Assembly: GCF_949628215.1 (NCBI RefSeq)
Contig: NC_134311.1
Span: 19,592,582-19,656,581 of the forward strand
Length of the DNA: 64,000 bases
Reading direction: 5' to 3'
DNA from: Phalacrocorax aristotelis
Taxonomy: Eukaryota; Chordata; Aves; Suliformes; Phalacrocoracidae
The number at the start of each line of letters is the position of its first letter. The stretch's first letter is position 1. The notes below the pieces were generated by a model that ran no database searches, had not been told where the DNA came from, and saw nothing but the letters and a program-made list of their open reading frames with translations. Of this stretch, positions 24,776 to 38,800 are shown one piece after another. The position numbers and the translations under genes were made by a program.

Positions 24776-26600
24776 GTTGTTGCTGCTATGGTATTTTTCC
24801 GATAGATGCACCTCCTTGCCCTTCATGATGCTTTAGTTTTCACTTCAGGTATAATCACATTCAGTCATTATCAGGCAGATTACCAGGACTCTTAGAGATA
24901 CCCACAGAGGTACAGCACTGGAGTTCTTCCACAGACCGATGATACTGCTAGTATTATCACATGCGTGCCTAGAAAGATAACTCTCTCTTTGGAGACCAGA
25001 GTGATTCAGAGAGCAGAGTGAAACCGAAGAATTCCAATACACAGGGTCCAGAAACTGAAATGTGCTTTGATGGCTCAAAAAAGCACTTCTCCAAAATGTT
25101 CAAGGTGGTGGTTTTACAGACATAACATGAAACCAGAGCAGAGGATTCTGCTGTTCAACTATTCTCAATAGCAGAGAACTATCAGAAAAATCATTGCTGC
25201 ACAGTGAAATAAGCATAGAGACATTTTGCCTGGATTTACCTGAAGTAATGTCTGGCCATAAAGACACCATTATTTACACTGGATGAAAGCTAGAAAAATT
25301 TATATGGATGACAATGCAGAAAATAAAAAGAGGTTACCTGAGGAAAACAAGGTCACTTTCCTCTGAGTCTCAAGAGTGGAATGTTTTATTGTAGACATTC
25401 ACCCAGACTCACTCAATAATAATTTATGCTGATTTATTGAAAGCTGCCATTCAGAAATTTGTATTACTATGCTATTACCAAGAAACAGTTGTTCATTTCA
25501 GATTGAAAAGGGAATGACAGAACATTGAAAAAAGGATGACAGAACATGTATTTTTATTTATTAATATTTCTCACAATGACTTTGCGCAGCAAAACAAGAT
25601 TACTATTCATCACATTGTTCAGTGTTCCTTCATTGAAAATAATGTCTTCTAGTAATTTAGTTCAATTATGAAAACACATCTACTATAGATATAAAATATA
25701 CTATATGATGCTCCTTGCAGACCGTGGCATAGACAAGTTGCAGTATTGCTCTTTATGGAAAAAGCATTTACCTTCAGTTTTACAGGCCATCTGTTACTGC
25801 TGCTGAATGACAGAAGTCCAAATGATGACCAGCAGCAACTACTGGTTGACTCTGTCATGTAAAGTGGCCTCAGAAGTCACTAGGTAGCACAGATACACTT
25901 TGGCACTAAGCATACAATTAGAGAGATCAGACGTAAGGTGCTTCCTTCTTTTTTTCGAATAATCATGAGCATTTAAAAACCACTGTAATTATATCTTTAC
26001 AGATGAACTTTCAATGCTTCAGTAGCTTCAAAAAAAGTCCCCTCAATCTGTTCTCTAGACACTACTCATCTCTGATGCGGCCTTTCCTGAGTTCATATGC
26101 TAACAGCAATCCTGAATGGATGAAGCTGCCCATGAAGTTATATGCAACTTGATGGGAAAAGGAAAGAAAACAGAAAATATAAACAGGAAAGGAAGACACA
26201 GTACAACTGAAAAAATTTTCAGCTTGTTAGAACCAAAAAGGTCACATTAACTGTCCACATCATTAGCACGGATTTATCATAGTTTTGTCAGCATTAGAAT
26301 CATTAAAACAAAGACTTATGAAACAAGTAAAATCATGTGAACTGTGTTTTAAACTACTTGCTAAGGTACCTGCTCAAATGAAACCAACTGTATGAAGTCT
26401 GATTGCCATGGAAACACTAAAAAATGAAGAAGAGGGCAGCAGTTTCAAGTGTACTTAGAAGCACCTCAGTACATAACCAACTCCTGCACACTCCTCTTCT
26501 TTGCACATGCCCAAGGCGCATTTTTAACTACCTAGACACAAGGAATGAATGGGCACAACAGAAACTGCCTTTTGTGAGAGCTGGGCCCATGCGGGTCTGG
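24776..26600. other. Intergenic DNA, nothing recognised
   Basis: AT-rich sequence between the CR1 and the ERV fragment. No motif-bearing frame or repeat signature was seen. Confidence 0.5.
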
Positions 26601-26639
26601 GTGTTGTGCCTGTAAGGCCAATGGCCTATTTACTTCAAA

Positions 26640-27455
26640 TGGTGTCTAAGTGCACCAGGACTTTTTGATGGGTGGGCACCAGTGGGCTACATGGGACAAT
26701 GTCCATTAGGTCTTCCTCTGCCACAGGGGCTACTTCTAAAGTGTGACTGATAACCAGCCTGGTGATGCTCAACTCCAGATCCATTGGACCGGCCCAGGGA
26801 ATGGCAAGTCATGTCAGGGTACTTCTCTGAATATATGCTAGTGCTGCCCAGAAGAGAGTGTCTCCACTTTCTGCTGGAAGCTGTAGCTGGATCCCAGACC
26901 CAAACATGAGTCTCCAGGCTTTCCAGTCTGAAAGTCAGCTGGTGTCTGTGTGTCGTCATCCCCCCCACGTAACATATTTGCAAGCCAGGTTAAATAATCC
27001 ACAGTAACATATTTGTGATAGCACTTGCTTAGTTTGGCTAGGTCTGTGCTCATGAAAGAGCATGTAGAGGCACCTGTCATACCTCCAGTAGCATCATACT
27101 GTCCTTCTAACAACTGGTCAGATTGCTAAGTCTTCAGGAATGGAGGAATTTGACACAGCATTGTTTGAATCTGAATCAGATCAGGTATCATCCCTGTCTT
27201 CTGGGTCTCTACATAAATTCTGTTTTCTGTAGCTTCCAGATGACGGTCAAGTTTTTCCCAGACAGACACTGCTACGTGGGGGAGCACGCAATGCTCTAGT
27301 TTCTCCACATTAGCCTGATAGCTTTCAGCACAGGCAGGGGCTGTGGTCTTCTCCTCTATTGCAGCCCCAGCGTCCTGCTGGGTGTGGGCCAGTCCTTTCC
27401 ATTGGTAGTCAACTTGGGCTTGGCTTGCTTTCAAATGCTGCTCAGTTGTCATTAA
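26640..27455 (-). pseudogene. ERV gag-like fragment in inverted orientation
   Basis: On the minus strand from about 27455 downward, a helical, Gln/Glu-rich segment (LKASQAQVDYQWKGLAHTQQ, then AESYQANVEKLEHCVLPHV and LDRHLEATENRIYVE) looks like the coiled-coil start of an ERV gag. Further pieces in two frames follow (DLAKLSKCYHKY, LRGGDDDTQTP). I recognise this as gag-like from composition and resemblance to avian ERV gag, not from a definitive motif; no zinc knuckle was found. It reads away from the adjoining LTR on the opposite strand, which is not how gag lies in an intact provirus. Confidence 0.5.
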
Positions 27456-27464
27456 GTAGCAGCT

Positions 27465-27905
27465 AAGTGTTGCTAAGTAGTGCCTATAGTAGTCAAGGAC
27501 TTTACCAGCCTCCCACGCTCTGCCAGCTGCACAAGAAGCCAAGACAGTTGATCCAAACTGCTCAATGGGATATACCATACCATGTTGATATCATGACTAG
27601 TATATTAAGTGGGGGAGACGACACGGGGCAGAGTAATCACAACTCAGGGACTGGTGGCACGGGTTGGCGGGTGGTTGCATCACTTGTTTCAGTTGTTTAC
27701 TCTCTCCTCTCCCCACCCCACCCCAGGCTTCACCTCTCTCATTTTCCTTTTCATTATATTGTTATTATGGTTATTGTTTTATTTTAATTATTAAACTGTT
27801 CTTATCTCAACCCACAAGTTTTCTCACTTTTACACTTTTGATTCTCCTCCCCAGTCCCACCTGTGGAGGAGTGAGCGAGCAGCTGGGTGGGGCTAAACCA
27901 CAACA
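27465..27905 (+). mobile_element. 5'-truncated ERV LTR (family A)
   Basis: Related to the LTRs at 11629 and 14115: it holds the 'gttgct...agtgcctatagtagt' block near its start, then 'tctgccagctgcacaag', a 'tattaagtgggggagacga' block, 'aactgttcttatctcaaccc', and ends ggctaaaccacaaca at 27905. The first about 110 bases of the family are missing. Its upstream neighbour is the inverted gag-like fragment, so the missing part was removed at a rearrangement junction around 27455-27470. No primer-binding site is evident after 27905. Confidence 0.82.
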
Positions 27906-28900
27906 TAAGGCAACGAGATAAGAGATATGAGCAGGGTAATCTCCCTTTGTGACCTTCTCTAAAGAAAGGAGAATCTGATGTCTGCACACGGGGCAAGGCC
28001 CCAAAATATCAGCTAAGGCACCCACTACAGGGTCAGGGCTGGTCATGATGCAGTGTACCATACCCCACTTATAACATTAGAGTGTAAGAGCTTAAGGCAG
28101 CCCTGATAAGTTTTAAGTTCAGGATATGGTAACAGGCACCAGACCAACAGCTTCAGGGATAAACATTTTATCTCTAAATAACAGTACATGGAAAAACACA
28201 GATCAGTAGTACAATTACCTGGATCATAACAACAGCAAGTCAAGTAATTCACCAAGACTGGGCTAGACCTAACATAGGGGCATACAGAGACTTATATGAC
28301 CATGGCTGTCAGGCAGGCAGAGGGCATGACGTCTTCTCCCACTCTGTGCCAGCTCTGTCCTTGGTGTCCCTGGGGCCTGGGAGTCCTGTACAAGGCAATA
28401 CTGCACCACATGCCTTTGTGGGCACAGGCCAGGAAGTATCATATAAGGCAATACCAGCCTCACAGCTCCATTGTATGCACTGTCTCCAGAAATACCATAT
28501 TAGGCAATATTAGCCTTACAAGGACCCAGTTAGCCTTGCAAAGGCAAAACCAACTGTTTATGCATGGAAGTCACTACACAGAATGCAAGAATGAATACAC
28601 AGGGTACTCTGAACTGTGTGAATAATCTTAGCAGGCATGAAAAACTTAAGTACAGGCTCAGAAGCAGAGAAAGCTCTCACTTTAATCTAAGAATGACCAA
28701 TGTAGTGCTGACAGCAAGCAGATTTAATTTATACCAGCCTTATAGTACGACTAAGGAGAAGCCCAATAGAACAAAACAGTAGCACAGAAGCAGAAAGAAA
28801 CTGGAAGAGGTATAGAAGAAAGCATGAAGACTACATTGAAAGATGAAGAAAGCCGTACTAGTAACTTTTTTTTTTAAGGAAATAAAAATCATTTAATAAT
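27906..28900. other. Spacer; weak diverged repeats near 28390-28520
   Basis: No gene recognised. The motif aaggcaatac/taggcaatat recurs at about 28398, 28443 and 28502, with neighbouring 'agcct' words, suggesting a diverged tandem repeat or decayed retroviral leader, but the copies are too different to define a unit. An ATTAAA poly(A)-type signal for the minus strand lies at 28892-28897 (tttaat on the plus strand). Confidence 0.35.
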
Positions 28901-29800
28901 GCCCAAGTTAGTGAACTATCAGAGTATCATTTGGCAGCAGGTCTCTGAAAGACTTTCAGCTTGCCAAAACATGAGTACCTTTTAAAGATGAAAATAACTT
29001 AAACAGGAAACACCTCTGGACCAACCCACTCTCAAAAGTCTCATACTCCTTTCACTTATGTATTTAAAGTTCACATTCTCCAGCTGCCCAGTTGTTTGTA
29101 TGAATATATCCTGCTCTCTTGCACTGCGCATACAGAGGTTGAACAAATACTTATGGAGCCTTCCAATATAAATTGAGACTAGATGTCTCCAAATATTTCA
29201 CACAAACTGCAAGACTGATTAATTAATATTACACTGGTTTCTCTCATATATTTTACCGCGTTGAAAAAGCTTCAAATGTAAACTGTATATTTAAACTGTC
29301 TGCTGTGCTATTTTAAACCCACAAAGAACTTATATGTCCATTGTTTCAAACTTAGTTTTGAATGTAACCGAGTTTTTAAATATCAGGCGCACATTACTGT
29401 AAAAAAAATAATTCAGTCAAAAACAGGCTGGTGAATAAAGTTATGACATTTGTTAAGATAAGGAAACACTGAAACCAACATAACTCCCTCTTATTTTTCC
29501 ACTGCTAGCTGCAGAGCAAGACTAACAACTTCAGGAGATTGTGGCGCTGCCTTCTTCCTCGTCTTTACATTGTAGGCACACTGCTGGTTCTAGTGGTTCT
29601 TAGGTGATGTTTCAACAACCACAGCTAAAAAAAAAATCAAAAGGAAGAGAATATTTAGTATTAAATGTACCTGTTCTTCCACAAACTACAAGAGAAAGAC
29701 AGTTCTGTGATGATACATTGTTTATAGATAGCTTTTCCTCTATCACAAAAATAGCAAGTAATGCATGAAATAACTACCTGTATCACATTACTTCACATGC
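28880..29800 (-). other. YTHDC2: Putative 3' UTR of YTHDC2
   Basis: Sequence immediately beyond the TGA at 29801-29803. I found no canonical AATAAA on the minus strand in the first kilobase after the stop; the nearest variant is ATTAAA at 28892-28897. The 3' end given here is therefore a guess. Several other T-rich tracts in this stretch could serve as processing sites. Confidence 0.3.
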
Positions 29801-29881
29801 TCAATCAGTTGCGTTTTTTCCAGCCAAAGGAATACGGTCCCAAAGCTGTAGCAACTGCTCTCCAACTTGTGGTTCCAGCTC
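29801..29881 (-). CDS. YTHDC2: YTHDC2 exon 29 (residues 1409-1434 and stop)
   Basis: Acceptor tctag; 78 coding nt and TGA at 29801-29803. Encodes [18 protein letters not shown] and ends KNATD (KNTTD in human as I recall). It is the last helix of the YTH fold and the C-terminus. Confidence 0.96.
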   Translation of the reverse strand, partial: ELEPQVGEQLLQLWDRIPLAGKNATD

Positions 29882-32800
29882 CTAGAAATGAGCAGGAAAT
29901 TAGATAAGTTATTTGCACTGCTAATGTTGAACATATTTATGACAAAACTGTTAGATGAAGTTACTGATGATTGCTTTCAGTCATTCAGAAAAAGACCTCA
30001 TTCCTTTTCCTATTGAGACATACATTAGAACTCCTCTACACAGGAAGGGTTCTTTAAGAGGGCTCTAGAGGAGATAAAAACTTTCATAAGCACCCCTGGC
30101 CTACAGGTTGTTTGTGGCTTTTTTCAGTCACAGTAAGACATCAGTTCTTAAGAGAAGAATTCTAAGTGAACACACCACTGCCATATACAAGAATATATGC
30201 ACCTCATACTTTGTACCTTCTACAGGTCGCTTACTTATTAACTGAAGATCATTATTCTCTACATCTTCTACGTTTAATTCCATCAAGTGGGAATGTGGAA
30301 AGGCAAGTCACAGGTAATACAGTGGCTCTTGGTGTAATCACAGACATTAATATAAACCAGTTGTTTTCAGGATTGTTAAGACTCTTTAGGTCTTAAGAGC
30401 CACTTACAACAGAAGCACTGTTAACTCCATTATGTGCTACATTTTCTTCCTCACCTTACAACTGGAGAGGTTTTGGGGAAGTAGTGAGATGATACAAGAA
30501 GTTTAGCTCTACAGTCTCATATCAAGGAGATATTTTGGGAAGTCACTGGAGAGAACACAAACTGCCACAGAGAATTCTTGTGCCAATTCTCTTCCAGCTT
30601 TTTGTAGTTGTATTTAGCTTTAACAGATTGGAGAACTGTCCTAAGCTTCATTCTACCTCAAATCTCAAGATTCTCTTCAGTCTTTACAGGAAACTCAAAG
30701 CTATAATTATGAACAGTTATTTCGGTGTGACAGACTTGGGGGACAAACCTGAACAAAACATGGAACAAATCTCCAGAACCAAAACCACGAATTCCAAAAA
30801 GCTTTTATTTTCGGAAGCATCCAGCTTTAAGTCTTTTTTTTTTAATGCATATTGAGCAAGAAACTTTTGATTTTATCAAAAGCCTCACTGCTTCAACAGC
30901 AACGCATCAGCAGAGTGTACAATGTGCATCAATGAACTGATTCAGATTAACAGATATATGAGGAAAGTTGATAAATGTCAAGGATAAACAAGCTAATAAC
31001 AATACACGGTTCTACCAAGTAAAGAAGATTTTAGAACATTTAGAACATTACCTGGCCATCTCTGCTTATTTGTACTTTCTTATTGTCATTCCAAGGGTTG
31101 AGCAAATGATGTGCAAACTGAAAAGGAATGCTTTCTTTTCGGATCCACTCCACCTTAAATACACCTCCAAAACCAGAAGATCCCCAGTCTTGACTTTTCT
31201 CACACCCTATCTCTGAAGCCATTCTAGCAAAACCCTGGAGCAAATATTGAAATATGAAAGGAAAGACATAATCAGAGCATATCTGCTTACATTGGAATTA
31301 AATAAATGACTGGACCTCATATGAAACTTTCACATTCTTTTCAGAGATTCATACACTCTTCCCCATGAAGCTGGATCTTTTAAAATGATTACACCTAGAA
31401 AGTTAAAAGATATATCACTTCATTTTCTACTTCAAGTATGCCTTCTAGAGTTTGACCACAGAGAATGTCTCTCAATTAATTTCTCACAATTAGCATTAAT
31501 TTTTTTTAATCTTTGTATCAGAGGTTGAAAAGGTGAAAACACATTTAAAGTGTAAGGAATCAATATGAATATTCAAATACATAATAGTCCGTGAAAAAAT
31601 AGAGGTGGAAAGTAAAGAGACACTTGATACAAGAGAACGTTAATAGGAATGTTAATCTTACATTTCCATGAGTGTCCAGTGCATAGTCAAAACAGGAAGA
31701 GCAAGGCAACATCAACCACCTACACTCCCGACTTCAGCATGTATTCCCCTCCCAGCTTCCTTCTCTAAGACCACCAATATAACAGACCATTTTCAGTATC
31801 AACTGGCACACTGAAAATTGCTTTCCAATATTACATCTGCATTTGCCAAATCATCATATGTATATCTCACCATAATCTTTCAGTGGTATCACCAAGACAG
31901 CTGTGTTTGGGCTAGTTAGTAAGATTTTAAGTTTAGCTGACTTTTATGAATAGTTTTTATATAAAGAGGTAAGTTGAACTTTCCTTACCTGGAACAACTG
32001 AGCTTAGCCCTCTCTACAACACACCTAACCTGCAACTTTGCACTACTAGGTCAAGTCTTTAACTTCAAATTGGCTACAAATTTGTCACCAAATTGTTGAC
32101 AAATACCTTGCTAAACTTGAAGACACAGCTCTGGAAGAATCATGGCCTTGACTTTCCAGCTTCCTAACTTTTAGAAATTACAGTTCAAGCAAAACAGATT
32201 TTATTAAAATTTGTAATAAAGACATCTATGAGTTTCCTGGCTTCAGAAAGTTGTGATTTGTTTGTAAATGCTTAAACACAATATTTATTTTGGCATGCAC
32301 AGAAAAGAGTAGCAATCCTCTGCTTTATTTGGATTTGTTTGTTTTGTTGTTGTTTCAAATTATTAGTATTGTATATAAACATTATTCTGACTCAAGCTGT
32401 TTGGAGGCAATTCAGTCTTAGCCTTTGAGTCATCAACCGGGTTAGGTAGAAGGGCACATTTCAGAGAAGAATGAAGTACTCTTTCCTCAGCAACCAGATA
32501 CATTTCCTCGCTACTCTACTTGTTAGAAGGTCAGAAGTCATAAGCAAAAACCTCCATACTACACTTGGCTATTTGCTGCGCTCCCCTAAACCATCAACCA
32601 AAGCTACTATTTAGTATTAACTAAAGACTCACCTGAAAGTGTCCAGACCCTTGAACAGAAAATATTAAGTAAACCATGCTGCTCTCCCAAAAGGCTCTAT
32701 TTAGTTTTTGTTCATTACTTGGTGTAGTAGACCATATACCCTTCTGTTGAGAAATATCAATGTTTTGCAAGTTGCTGCTTTTCATTATAATATACCGAAC

Positions 32801-35800
32801 TGGCATATTTTGTCTTGGTGAAGGGGATTTGGAACCCTAGAAAAAATAATTTAAATTAAGCTACAATAAAACAAACCAGGCTTTAGTTCTAAAGTTTTAC
32901 ACACATAAAGGCAAAAATCATTTGACTGTCCTCCTGCCCTACTGACCCAGAATTTACATGAAACGCATGATCTATCAGCTGGTACTGTCTGAATTGGTTT
33001 TAGAATGTATTTCACATCTGTTTTACATTTTTTAAGCATTTTCCAAAATAATAATTCATTCATGAGAGGCTGCAAACAGGTATAGCAGAACAGGCCTAAA
33101 CAGTCAAGTGATTAATTACAGTTCTTTGAAGTCTGACACCCCTTCAGATGACACAAAATTCATCATTCTAGACTGTAGCTTGAAGCACACTACTCACATT
33201 TCCACCTTCAGGAAACTAAGTTTTCCCCCTTCTATATCAGCTGAATTTAAAAACTGAAAGACTTAAGAGGAGCTATTAAATCCTCCAGTGAGGTGTGCCT
33301 AAAGGATCAATGGGTTTTCCTCTCAGTGATCTATTTAATATTACTGCAGTTTACTATTCAAGTACACAGGGAGAATTATGCCAATAGCCTCATTAAAAAT
33401 GTGTGCTTTGTTAAAATAACCGTCATTAAAAAAGCAAGCAGTCATAATAAGGCTGTTAACAAAAACCTTAAAGAGAATCAGTATCAATGTAGGCTATTAC
33501 AGAAACAGAGGAAGGTAGAATCCAAAGAATTCAGAAGTGCAAGTACTATATACTAAGTTATATTTAAAAAAATTAATACACCTTCACTGGTTATCAAGTT
33601 TGAAAAAAAAACAAAACAAACAACCAAAAAACAGACCACGATTTTTTCTCCTGTGGATAGCTTTACCTCAGCTGTCTGCAAAGAACAATATTTTTACTGT
33701 TTAAACCAGTGCAACAAGGATATTTAGACTAGATTTTAAGTTCCAGAAAGGATTAAATATTATACAGCTATTAAAAATGAAAATCTAAGTTAGGTTCTTT
33801 ATTTATCAACACAATACCTTATAGTTACTGAAAGGTATCAGCAAATTAATTTCTACAATTCTACTGATTTTGAAGAGTGGGGTAATTTGTTTCCAAGAAC
33901 TCTACCTTTCCAGATATTGGAGAAGGACTAGCACAGGGGCTAGGATAGCTACTGCTGTCTGTAGACTTCCCTGATGATTGATCTGACCTGTCATCTGAAG
34001 TTCGTTTGGAATGAAAAACATTTTTTTCTTTGTACTTCTTTGGCTGTTGAAATGAGGGACGCATAGATTTCATCGAAACTCTAAAAAGTAAAGGTAGATA
34101 CAACACATAGCAGGAGTTTCATAAGCAGTCACAGAACAATTTATTTCTCCATATCAGCCTGCTGCATGGCTATATATGTTACAATAATTCCAAAACATAT
34201 GAAACACTAACAACAACAGTACCAATCATGCATTGTTTTTGAATGCTAGGATTAAACCTCTTCTGCTACTTCTTCCCAGAGATCACAGTTCATGGACGAT
34301 ATTCCTGACTGCTCTCTCAAACAGTAGGCACACATACAAAATACTTCTCAATTAAATCACAACTACACCACAGTACAGGACAGTATTAATTCTTTCAGCT
34401 GTATTTCTATTGTTTCCTCCTTTTTATTACTAGCAGAAATTCAAGTGATGCTTTTATAGCTAAATAAATTACAACCTACAGTCTCTAGAAGATCTCAAAA
34501 GCTTACTTTTCAGCATTAGAGGAGTCATCAGAGAATTCAGTTTCTGCCGAGCTCTTTCTACTGGTGGTTGACCTCCACGTAGATGTTGTAGGAAGTTCTT
34601 CAGCAGTCATAGGTCTTGGTCTCTGACCAATTCCTGTAGGCTGCTGCAAACCTGCAGCCTGTTCTTCACTACTTAGAACAGCTGTAACTGCTCTTACAAT
34701 TGTTTCATCAACTTGAGACCATGGTTTAGAAGGAGCTCGCATGCGGCGCAGAAACAAGCTATGCCACTTCTGTCTGAGTTGAAACAGCAAACCAGCAGCC
34801 TGTAACAGATTTCAATTCTGTTAAAGACTAAGAAAAATTAGATCAGACAGGTGAAGGTACCCTACGTCTTTCCTGTCAGGCAGCTTTTGGCACTCTAAAA
34901 TTAACAGGTCCAGACTGAAAGGCAAGACTAAAGTGCCGGGAAGGGGGCAAATACCCCACATTTAAACTAAGCTGTTATCTTTTCTTTCCTCAGGTGTAAG
35001 ATAATTTTTAAAACATTTTATTTAGCTCTGCACCAAACTTAAAATGATATTGTAAACCCAAGGATGTTTTATTTTTAAATTTTTAAAATTTTATCTTTGA
35101 AAAAAAAGTTTATTTTCATGCTTTATGACCTTCCTCTCAATTCAGTCTGTATTCATGTACCCTTCATTCATACCTGAAGGAAAAGAGCTCTAAGTGACAT
35201 ATTTTTCTGACAGTCTTCTGCTCAAATGACATGACTGAATCTAGAAAACTACAGAGTAATTCTCATGTTATCTGTAATGCTTCCATTTTAAAAAAAAAAA
35301 AAGCACTTCTGAACATCTCTAGAAGAGACAGTATTACTAGATCTGATAAGCCCAAGTGTTTCATAACCTGTAAACTGCTCTACCTCCTACTACAGCCAGA
35401 GCTTCTCAATAACCTGAAGACTTAAATCTTTAAAAGGGGTTTTTTTTAATGTTTCTAAAATCTGACAGCAACTTTCTTTCAGCAACTCCAATTTCAAGTA
35501 CTCCATTTTGATCCAACTTTAGTCATCCTCTCAGAGGAGGAAATACACAATATGCCATTGTGACTATTCACTCAACTCCTGCTCAGATTTTGGCGAACCC
35601 AGCTCATGCTAAGGCTTGATGTGTGCTGGGAGCACACATTAGGCAGGACAGGTAGCCATAAAGAGCTGAAGGGCCATTATACAGCCACTATCACCTGCAG
35701 CTTACTGTATCCTGCAGCCATTATCTTTTGTCTGGCAATTCTGTCAGATTCTGCTAATTTATGGAATGGACCTAACCTCCAAGCTGGAGGGTAAAAAACA

Positions 35801-38800
35801 TCAGTTTACCAAAAAAGCTTCTGAAGTGGATCCAACAGCAGCTTGACTGCTGAGGCTTTCCTGCTTCCTGGTGCGATACAGGGGACACCCACACCATGAC
35901 AGAGGAAGATGATGAGCACTCTCACTCTTTTTCTCTTTTTGTTCATAGATGCACGAACTGAGAGTTAATGGGTTATAAATTATGAAACCTTATGACCTGA
36001 ATGGTGAATAAGTGAATTTACGTGACTGACTAGTCTGGGCCAAAGGGGATTGATCGCCTGTTTGTTTGTTGTATTTCTTAATGAGCTCATGAAATAAAGG
36101 TTAAATCTCAGAGTACGTCATCCTGTAAATCTGAGAGACCCAAATGGACCATGACAGTCATTATTACAGAAAATTCTTGATCACCCAAATGTTTCAGAAA
36201 TCTTTTTAGGAAGATATGACATAAGTATCCTTCTACAAGAAACAAGCATGGAAGCAATATATTACTTACTTCAGGATCCAGTTTGAGATGCAGCCATTCA
36301 TCTAGCTTCAGTAGTGCCAAATTAGCAGTTGTTTTGTCCTCCATCTCACTGTCGCTGTTATCATTAGATACCCCATCCCCTGAATTAAATATAAAAGGTG
36401 CATTAACATTTCTATATTATTTCCACTTACATACACAAAATTGAACACTACTGCATTACGAGCAATAAACTCATTTTCCTTCTAAATTTTGTTCTAAAAT
36501 GTAAACATTTGTAAAACCACTTTTGTTTTCAGCAAATACAGCTCAGTGAAAAACCTTTGCTTCAGTTAGCAGAACTCAGGTATCCACACCTGCTGAGGGC
36601 CCTGTTTTGTAAGCACTTGTACTGATGTGATCTGACTCACTCATGTACCTTTGTCAATACCAGCAAGACATTAGCAAACTTTTGTGTGAAGCTATTTGCA
36701 AAACTACACATTGCTCTACACTTTATTTCCTAGTAAAACAGCAGAATTAAAGACCCATTTTAAAAAAAAAATTACATATGCATTTGGCTATTAAGTAGGA
36801 TTCTGGTTTTTTTTAAATTCAATCAGTATATACACTATTTTAAGGGTAACAGTTTATGGGTAACAGCACTCCATTTAAATTAAAAAACCCGGATATTTCT
36901 ATATATTCTCTACTACTTCTAGTTAATAGCATAGCTAATTGTCATTAAAAGTCATCAGTAGAAAATAATACTTAAAATGCACGTTCCAGCTGGAAGCAAC
37001 ATGAGTATTTGCCATATTGATAGTTTCTAAATTATTATTCAGTTTGAATAATATGGTTCAAAGTATCAAATAAACTAGTCTGTAGAAAAACATACATGCT
37101 ACACTTTTCAGCACTAGTTCATTACACATTTCATTTGAATTTTTTATTTCATTACAAACTATACTGTAACTTCTGAGACTTCAGAACTATATAAGTGTAA
37201 TTTACGGATGTGCATCTATAAGGATTCACAAAACCAAGGTATTTATGACAGAGCTTATAAACTATTCTTGAACAGCTACAGGAACTATAGCTCTGTCACT
37301 TTAAGAAGTAGCCAATACGCACATTAAATGTTCTTGAAAAACAAGCCTTCCATATCTCATACTAGTATATACCAATGTAAACATTCCAAATCCAAACACC
37401 ACTATACCTTGAAAGGACGAAGGTTCCTGCAAAGCATTACTTGGTAATCTAGCTGGTCCACAGAAGAGTGACACAGTGACAGGTGTTACAACAGAACAGC
37501 ATTTGATATTTGCTATCCTGTGAGCTCTCATCATTTCATCATATATAAGCCAGTCTGTAGGGAGTGCCTGAATGGCTGCAGCTTGCCCATTTGCTGGGGG
37601 AATCTGTGCAAGAGCAAACAAGATAAGGCTATTTTACCCTCTATTGGTAATAAAAACAAATGTTAACATATTTGTTATTAGTGAATACATAATAATTTAT
37701 ATACATATAAACTTATACACACAAATAAGAAAGCAAGAGAGAATTCAATGAGACTCACAAATTACCCTACCACATTGAAACAAAATATTTTGCTTTAAAA
37801 AAAGGATCTAAAAAAAATTATTAATATCTATATATCTACATATATCTATATATATCAGCTTCAGAGAAGAACTTCTTCCTGCTATAATGGGCAGGGATTC
37901 CTACATCTTTAAAACTGTTCCATAACTAGGGTTTTTTTTACAATTTTATCTTGTTCCATCTAGAAGGAGGACTAACTTCAAATAAGTTTTGATGAAATAA
38001 TACTGGAAAAAAATAAACCAACTCTAATTCTTTACTTTATCAACTGCCAGGAAAAATATTTTCTAAAAATGTAATGTTTAATGCACATGCTGCTTTTAAA
38101 GTACTGACAACTATGAATAGACATTTCTACAATATTTGACAGAGTATAGTGTTCTTTTTTGTGAGATATAAATTCAAAGTGATTTTACCTTTTTATACTC
38201 AGGTTGACTAAGAACAGAGGTAGGATGAAATCGCACTTTCTTCTCCTTCGGTCCAGTCAAAACCAGGTTTTCTCTGTCTACATGCACTAGATTGGGATAC
38301 ATCCCAGCCACTAAGGCAGCTTTAACTACAGCCCAGTTTTCAGAGTTAGTATTAACATCTCTAATATCAGCTCCTCCTCTGGCTCTAACAAAACCTGAGA
38401 AAAGAGGACAAAAATGTGTTACATTTGCTTGTATTAAGATCTATTTTTCTGCTTCTCAAAAGGAATTTGGAAAAATAAGAAGTCAAATAAACTACAAACT
38501 TGTTGCATTTTTCACCACTGCCAACCTTAACAGCACCAAGTAAAAACCATTATACTGAAATTCTGCCTGATAAGGGGTTTTCTACTAACATAGAATAGAA
38601 TTACTTTCTACAACACAAAGACATTCCTATGGAAATAATTTATTAGAGCATAAAAATCCAAAGAAACATATCTCACACTGAAAGCCAGTGGCATGAGGAA
38701 CAACCAAAGCGTTTTCAGTTAGACCAGCTGCTCCCCAGCCACACTTCCTCACCCTAGCATCTGCACCAGGCCCAGCATGAATTTGTACTGGTCTGTTTCG

